Shown here: positions 58,086 through 64,000 of the stretch, one piece after another
Position numbering within the stretch: the first letter of the stretch is position 1
How the letters are laid out: every line of letters starts with the position of its first letter
Assembly (NCBI GenBank): GCA_021432635.1
Contig: MU270047.1
Span: 496,001-560,000, forward strand
Length of the DNA: 64,000 nt
Direction of reading: 5' to 3'
Source: Thozetella sp. PMI_491
Lineage: Eukaryota; Ascomycota; Sordariomycetes; Chaetosphaeriales; Chaetosphaeriaceae
Notes under the pieces: model-generated
What the model saw: only the letters and a program-made list of their open reading frames with translations
The model's database searches: none
What the model was told of the DNA's origin: nothing
Position numbers and translations under genes: made by a program

Positions 58086-59064
58086 ATGGTGAAGGTTATA
58101 GAGGGAACTATTGCCATGGACGATGGCAAGGAGCTTTACACCAAGACCTGGCTCGTACGTAGACGCTCGCCCCCTACTCTTGCCCCTTTTCCAGTGCTAA
58201 CTGCTTGGCCGCATGCAGCCCGATGGACCGATCAAGGCCAAGCTGGTCTTCGTGCACGGCTTCAGTGACCACATCAATAGGTACTACGACTTCTTCCCCG
58301 ACCTTGCCGAGCGCAACATCGCCACCTATGGCTTTGACCAGCGCGGCTGGGGTCGCAGTGTTACCAAGCCGGCCGAGAAGGGTCGGACGGGGACAACCGC
58401 GCGCGTGCTGGCCGACATCGTCGCCGTCGCCACGCCGCAGCTCCCGACGTCCCCATCGGACCCCCCGCTTTTCATCGCCGGACACTCGATGGGCGGCGGC
58501 GAGGTCATGTACCTAGCGTGCGACCCTACGTACAAGGATTTCGTGTCAAAGGTGCGCGGGTTCCTCCTCGAGGGACCGTTCATCGGGTTCGCCCCGGAGC
58601 TAGAGCCCAGTATCGTCACCGTGGTGCTCGGCCGCCTGGCCAGCAAAGTGGTCCCTCATCGCCACATGGTGCAACGCATCCCTCCCGAGAACATTACGCG
58701 CGACCCGGCCGTGGCCAAGGACCTGCATGAGGACGACCTGTGCCACGATACTGGCACGCTCGAGGGTCTGGCTAGCATGTTAGACCGCACCAACTCCTTT
58801 TCCGGGGGCAAGTCCCGGCCTGGCAAGCATGTCCGTGCCCTCTGGCTGGGACACGGCACCGAAGACAAGGGCACCGCCTACGGGGCGAGCAAGCAGTACT
58901 TCGACAAGTACTGCGGCGACATCGAGGACCGGGAGTTCAAGACATATGAGGGCTACTATCACATGCTGCATGCTGACGGCAAGGAGGCATCCGCGGTATA
59001 CACCAACGACTTTGCCAACTGGATTCTAGCGCGGGTCGAGGACAAAGCCGAGGCCAAGCTTTGA
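58086..59064 (+). CDS. Monoglyceride lipase (alpha/beta hydrolase, Yju3 type)
   Basis: Exons: 58086-58154 and 58219-59064, with a 64-nt intron (GTACGT, CTAAC branch, TGCAG); 304 residues. The enzyme should split monoacylglycerols into glycerol and fatty acid on lipid droplets or ER. The alpha/beta hydrolase core shows LVFVHGFSDHINRY (oxyanion HG), TYGFDQRGWGRS, the nucleophile Ser113 in GHSMGGGE, Asp239 in GHGTEDKGT and His271 in YYHMLHAD, a complete triad. The GHSMGG form and HG dipeptide agree with Yju3 and mammalian MGL. Start ATG follows CAAG; the N-terminus EGTIAMDDGKELYTKTWL is typical. Confidence 0.92.
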
Positions 59065-60573
59065 TTGAGTTTGAGTTCGTGGGTGCGAGGCAGGGCAGGG
59101 AAGGGGCGCCGTGGTGCGTTCCGACAGAGATTCTTCTGGATGGATGATCTCGTGGCCCAGGTATCTCCTCTGGGCCGTTCGCGGTTTATCCGTATATCCA
59201 CCAAGGCACTCCTGCATGTGATACGAATAGCTACATTGATTCTAGGCACTATGTGCTCTCCGGGTTTGAGGGCTTGTGATTTTACATACTAGCTGCTTCC
59301 AATCAGCTAGAATATCAACGCGTTGTCTCCCTTCCAATCTGCCAATTATCTATCCATCTACCTACCTACCTAGATATGGAAATCGGCCGAAAGCCCTTCC
59401 ACTGCCTGCCTATGTCTCCGGACTGGCTTGTCTCGGATTGGTGCACACCGCGCCTGGTGGACAAGGCTTGGCCATGCCCAAATGCCCAAATGGACGTGAG
59501 CTGATAGCAGCTTGGCGGTCGTCCCACCCCAATCCTGGGGGGGATCCTCCAGTGCCACAGCACCCTGAAACGCACCCGGGTGCTCCCGACTCGTGGGGAC
59601 TCGTGGGGCCAAGCGAGCCAAGAAGGTCGGTCTGCCTGACTGAGTATACGCGCCGCGACGTACCTTTAAATAAGGCGCCGATAACCTCCCGCCAAGCATC
59701 GCGACCTCCTCCCTCTTCTCCTAGCATAAACCGTCCCAGCAATCCAATCCATGCTCCGATCGATGGCTTCGTCCCCAGATGGTCCAGGGTTGTCGGCTGC
59801 GCTAGACTTGACAAAATGGCAGGCGAAAGCACTCCCGGCTAGGCCTATTAGGCCCACCCAACAACCAATGGCGTTCCTGCCGACGACCACACGCATCGGC
59901 TGCTGAAGGTTCCGGCGGCCCTGAATACGTCGCGTGCGACGGCGCCTACGGCGAAAGAAAGAGGCTCTGAGTAGGTAGGTGCCGAGCTTTCCGTAGCGGA
60001 AGGCTTAATGACCTCGCATCGGGAGAACACCCCTCCTTTCGCTCTCCGAGTTGGAGAGTTTATGGCTGCTGACAGAAAGAGCCAAGGCGCGGCCCGGGCT
60101 CAACAGTGATAGGCATCACTTCAGTTAAGCAGCTTTGCGCGGCTCTCTCGGGGTAGCAGCGGGGCAAGTGCAAAGCCACCTCGTTCCTTCTTTTTCTTGA
60201 ATCCCTAGCACCTCTACTTCGGGTTCTTGCTCAGATCAATATCCCAACTGGACGAACTTATTGGCCTCGCCTTGTGCCTGCCGTACTCCAAGTCAGACAT
60301 AATTACGGTAATTGTTCATTTCGCTCGCGTGGCTCGTGCATTCGCGACCATAGACACCCACGCACCATCCACAGTCCAACCCGGAGAGAAGAAAGATTAG
60401 TAGCAACCCGAATCGACGTGCAGCTTCGACGCCCTCCTCCTGTGTGACCCCCACAACCGGCCTCTTGGCCTCAAGTGGCTTTGCCTATCACGCAGCTGGC
60501 TGGTTGCCCTCGCATATATCCCGCGGCCCCCTACGTATTCGAAAGCCGCCACGGGCGCACTGCCTCGACGACC
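59065..60573. other. Intergenic, no gene seen
   Basis: It holds the lipase 3' region and the promoter of the transporter. Non-ATG codons from 60475 are in frame with the next gene, but the first ATG is at 60574. Confidence 0.5.
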
Positions 60574-62082
60574 ATGGAGCCCGACCTCTCCAACACAATC
60601 ACCTTCGCTCCCCATCCCTTCCGGACCCAATCTCAATCTACCAACTCTCTGGTACACGCCACATCGCGCATGTCGAGCCACAGTCCTGCGCCCGCGCCTT
60701 CCGGCAGCGCTTCGACGAAAGACAAGCGGGTCGCAAATAGCACCGGCATCGAGACCACGACCGGCGGCGAAGACAAGACGATTGCCCGGCATCCATCCGG
60801 CGAAGGCACCGATGTCGAGAGCCAGGTAGCTGGCCGTCTCCCCCTTGGGGACGCACAGAGTGACCCATACGGCCTCTCTTCGCGGTACAAGACGGCCACA
60901 CAGCTAGAGGAGATCAAGGCGAACACGTCGCGGAAGCGCAACGCCCGGCTGTCAGGCGCAGACAATGGCACCGTCAGCTCCACTGACGAAACCGCCAACT
61001 CTCGATTGGGGACCGGGTTGGCAGGAGGCCGCCTCGGGCAGTACATGCCCGGCTTCACGCGGACGGCCCTACAGGCGCGGCGTGTGCAGGGGTTCTACGA
61101 AGCTCAGAACGAGACGATCGAGCGGCTTCTCAAGAGCGTCGAGGAACACAGGGCCGAGGCCAGGCAGGAGCAGGGCGACGACCACCTCAAGTACCAGATT
61201 GCGGTATGGGGGTCCTTCGGGGCCAACATCGTCCTGGCTGCCTTGCAGATATACGCGGCCATCTCATCTGGGTCGCTGTCGCTCTTCACCACCATGGCTG
61301 ACGCCATCTTCGACCCCATGAGCAATGTGACTCTAATAGTGACGAACCGTGCCGTGGGCCATGTCGATCCGTCACGATTTCCTTCAGGCAAGGCCCGCCT
61401 CGAGACGGTGGGCAACATTGTCTTCTGCTTCCTCATGACGGCCGTGTCCTTCATCCTGATCGCCTTCTCCGTGCGCGAGCTCGCGGAACACGGTTTCGGT
61501 AACGACGATGTTAAGAGCTTCCACCTGCCGTCTGTCATCGCGGTCGTGGTCGCGTTCAGCACCAAACTCGCTCTGTTCTTCTATACCTGGTCCATCAAGG
61601 ACAAGTACTCGCAGATCCGTATCCTGTGGCAGGATCACCGCAACGACCTGCTTATCAACGGCTTCGGTATTCTGACCAGTGTCGGCGGCTCCAAGCTCAT
61701 CTGGTGGGTCGACCCGGCTGGCGCCATCGTCCTCTCGGTGACGGTTGCCTTCATCTGGTTGCGCACAGCCTTCACCGAGTTCTTGCTGCTCGTTGGCGTC
61801 GTCGCCAATGTCGAGATCCAGCAGCTCATCACGTACATTTGTATCACGCACTCGGACGCCATCCGCCAGATCGACACGGTCCGCGTCTACCATTCGGGCC
61901 CCCGCCTCATTGCAGAGGTTGACATCGTCATGGACCCCGGGGCCAGCCTCATGGCCACGCACGACGTCGCTGAGGACCTGCAGTTTAAGCTCGAGAGTCT
62001 GCCGGACATTGAGCGCGCCTACGTGCACGTGGACTACGAGACAACACACAAGCCCGAGCATGCGTATAAGAAGGATCTGTGA
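60574..62082 (+). CDS. Cation diffusion facilitator, probable Mn2+ type
   Basis: This is a single exon of 502 residues. The start (gaccATGgag) has ideal context. The first 200 residues are hydrophilic, Ser/Thr-rich and cytosolic. The transmembrane domain begins near residue 205 (YQIAVWGSFGANIVLAALQIY). The metal-site motifs are DAIFD in helix 2 (about residue 243) and DHRND in helix 5 (about residue 354). Both are DxxxD, the pattern of the manganese clade; zinc carriers have His in helix 2 or 5. The C-terminal cytosolic domain contains DTVRVYHSGPRLIAEVDIVM and ERAYVHVDYE. Such proteins move metal out of the cytosol into vacuole, Golgi or medium by proton exchange. No intron is needed. Confidence 0.92.
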   Translation: MEPDLSNTITFAPHPFRTQSQSTNSLVHATSRMSSHSPAPAPSGSASTKDKRVANSTGIETTTGGEDKTIARHPSGEGTDVESQVAGRLPLGDAQSDPYGLSSRYKTATQLEEIKANTSRKRNARLSGADNGTVSSTDETANSRLGTGLAGGRLGQYMPGFTRTALQARRVQGFYEAQNETIERLLKSVEEHRAEARQEQGDDHLKYQIAVWGSFGANIVLAALQIYAAISSGSLSLFTTMADAIFDPMSNVTLIVTNRAVGHVDPSRFPSGKARLETVGNIVFCFLMTAVSFILIAFSVRELAEHGFGNDDVKSFHLPSVIAVVVAFSTKLALFFYTWSIKDKYSQIRILWQDHRNDLLINGFGILTSVGGSKLIWWVDPAGAIVLSVTVAFIWLRTAFTEFLLLVGVVANVEIQQLITYICITHSDAIRQIDTVRVYHSGPRLIAEVDIVMDPGASLMATHDVAEDLQFKLESLPDIERAYVHVDYETTHKPEHAYKKDL

Positions 62083-62871
62083 GGAACAATCCGCACTTGC
62101 CGCGCTGCCTCCTCGGTGGCGCCACATGCTACCGACGCACCCTTGTCATCGACGGATGGAATACCAGTCGGCGGGTCGTCTACCTCGCCTTCTCCCGAGA
62201 CGTCGTCAATGGTGTCGTCAGGGTCTGTGTCGGTGCTAGCAAGGCAGATATCGACGCAGGCGTCTAGAGCGCCTGCCGAGCCCGACGCCTAACTGTTGCG
62301 GGCTATTCAGCCTTGCCTCACTCCCCCTACAATCGCTGCAATCCCTCCAACTGAGCCGGGTAACTCGGTCAACGCTTTACAACAAGGGAACTAAAGACGT
62401 TACATTTGCGCTCTGCAATGGAAGGGGAAATGGTGGGACATGACAAGTGACAAATCCGTGTGCATACGTGTGCCGTTCCTTGGGTGCGACCGTTGTTACC
62501 AACATACCGATCGAAGGACGGGAGCTCGGATGTCCCGACGATGCGATGGCTTGTACATAGCCGTATTGAACATCCATACGCAAGTACACATACGACGGTA
62601 TCTTCTAGTCTAATTATTAGAGCCTTTTGCAGCGTGTTATATTCGGGTTGTGTCATCAGTACCATGGTCCTGCCTAGCGAGGTCGGTAGGAGGTAGGCAA
62701 GTCTAAGTCTCATCCCTGGTATCCCCAGTCAGCCTTTTTTACCTAGTCGTTTCGTCGTAAATGGTAGCCGTCCTCCTCGCATTGCTATGCTAGCCAGAAA
62801 ATGGAAAGGAAACGGCCCGGTGAAATCATCTTCACTCGTCTGACTTTAGGCTGCATCAGGATGCTCGCCTT
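62083..62871. other. Convergent spacer
   Basis: It holds the 3' regions of the transporter and the 2EXR-type gene. No supported coding frame was found. Confidence 0.5.
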
Positions 62872-63709
62872 TCAAAGAGTCCACTTCCCACAACTCGGGC
62901 ATTTGAAGCCATGGTCTCGCTCCTGACTCGACTCGGTCCAGCCGAGATGGGCCATTATATTATGGTTGATGCTTGAGAACACCTCGCGTAGCCTCTCAGG
63001 CGCCGCGAGCATTTCTCCCCGGTGGAAAGCATTCTCGATCGGACTCGGTGGGAAGAGGGCAATGCACAACGCTGCACCATTCGTTGTCCACCGCGTTTTG
63101 TCTTCCGAGTGAACGAAAGCGACGCCACCGCAGCGACACGACGCAGTGAAGTCGATAGAGCGGATAAGAGACAGTGTTGAGCGGCGTAGGTGCCAGAGCA
63201 AGAAGTTGTGCGTAATGTAGCCACCGAGGTACGGGTCTCGGCCTTGCCCAAGGGGGATAACGTCTGGGAAGGAGTGTCAGGCATCGCAGAGCCGGTCAAC
63301 GAGCAAGGATAAGCGGACAAGTATGACAAGTAAATGCTCTGGGGAGGAGGACAGGAACATTCCACCTACGTTCAACGAGGAACTTGTTTTGCCCGTACAA
63401 GATCTCAGTCCCCTCTCGGTTGATCTGCCGGCACGTCACAAGGAAGGCGACGGGCAGCCGTGGGAAGGACAATGAGGGATCGTATATGGCCATCTGGACG
63501 CCGCGAGACCGCCGGAACAGAATCTCGTACATGGGCAAGTGCCTGTTTGTCGGGCTGATGACGACGGTGCTGGGTGCGCGGAAGAGAAGTTCATAAATGG
63601 CAACCCGGAGCTCGGCTGGGAGATCGAGGAAGCCGCATCGCGGTGCCTTGGGCCTTGGACCGCAGCTCGGCTGCGACACAAACTGATTCGGGGCTGTTAA
63701 TAGATACAT
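62872..63709 (-). CDS. 2EXR/F-box-like fungal protein of unknown function
   Basis: Exons on the minus strand: 63709-63370 and 63263-62872, with a 106-nt intron (GTAGGT...CCCAG); 243 residues. The motif FLDLPAELRVAIYELLFRA near residues 25-45 is the helical start common to the large fungal 2EXR/F-box-like families; PVAFLVTCRQINREGTEILYGQNKF follows and is equally typical. The second exon ends with a Cys pair (FKCPSCGKW), possibly a partial zinc site. These proteins are numerous in Pezizomycotina and almost uncharacterised; some may be ubiquitin-ligase adaptors. The start is the only ATG before the motif. An additional upstream exon cannot be excluded because the window ends 291 bp away. Confidence 0.75.
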
Positions 63710-64000
63710 GTTGCTCGCATTGGAGGGGGCTGAGAATTTTGGCTCAGCTAAGAGACAACCATGTGATCTCGAGTCTCTCCCAGAGTCGCCGAGCCAGTGC
63801 ACTCAGGGGCAAAGTAAACAAGGGCTAACAAAGTTGGCAAAGCGGGTCTGCCGGACCGCACCGATGTACAGCATGGACCACAGCGCCCCGCACAACGACG
63901 AGTTGATCGTCGGGCAGAATATCAGATGATGGGGGTGGTGACGTTTGGCCCCGCGCTCTGTTACGTCTTGATGTGCAAGAACTGGGTCGCACTATCTGGG

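Noticed and set aside
60475-60573. N-terminal extension of the cation transporter
   Set aside because: The in-frame upstream codons start with GTG; the first ATG at 60574 has ideal context.
61384-62127. Minus-strand frame of 247 codons opposite the cation transporter
   Set aside because: It is an antisense shadow, rich in Asp/Glu/Val, without resemblance to a known protein.
1-64000. tRNA genes, CRISPR arrays, transposons, virus-like elements, biosynthetic gene cluster
   Set aside because: I looked for tRNA B-box sequences, spaced repeats, terminal repeats, transposase or reverse-transcriptase motifs and grouped pathway enzymes and found none that could be supported by eye.

Overview
The window is nuclear DNA of a filamentous ascomycete, most likely a Sordariomycete (possibly Sordariales; this placement is an inference from protein style, not a tested one). 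The genes are GC-rich and carry short introns (mostly 50-160 nt) with GTRNGT donors and CTRAC branch sites. Typical fungal families are present: a PFF1-type vacuolar protease, Mid1, Yop1, a fused PabA-PabB enzyme and a Ure2-like glutathione transferase. No tRNA, rRNA, CRISPR array, transposon or virus-like element was recognised. All exon joins below are my own readings from splice signals, reading frame and protein family motifs.

Left part (1-4.7 kb): the 3' end of a GNAT acetyltransferase and two genes I cannot place in a family, in more AT-rich, sparsely coding DNA. At 4.7-6.2 kb lies a nine-exon Ure2-like glutathione transferase gene. Its conserved core can only be rebuilt by using two microexons of 6 and 4 nt. 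This is the most unusual structure in the window.

Middle part (7.3-44.9 kb) is dense housekeeping DNA on both strands: splicing factor BBP/SF1, vacuolar M28 protease, aminodeoxychorismate synthase, Vps55, proteasome subunit alpha type-1, a LOG-type phosphoribohydrolase, a CLPTM1 homologue, a putative zinc-binding protein, Sec22, an ASXH-domain protein, a secreted aspartic protease, Elongator subunit Elp5, the tri-snRNP 27K protein, the small ER protein Ysy6/RAMP4, a small probable mitochondrial membrane protein, the calcium-channel subunit Mid1 and the ER-shaping protein Yop1. Vps55, Sec22, Ysy6 and Yop1 act in the secretory/endosomal system and BBP and the 27K protein in splicing, but nothing suggests a co-regulated cluster.

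Right part: a gene-poor 4.1 kb stretch (45.0-49.1 kb), then a five-exon OPT oligopeptide transporter, an RFX transcription factor, a monoglyceride lipase, a Mn-type cation diffusion facilitator and, on the minus strand, a 2EXR-like protein. Intergenic spacers are 0.3-2.3 kb otherwise.

A window-wide pattern is that AG dinucleotides 3-7 nt after the branch adenosine are passed over and the next AG (often AAG) serves as acceptor. This is visible in BBP, the proteasome gene, LOG, the 27K gene and the transferase gene.
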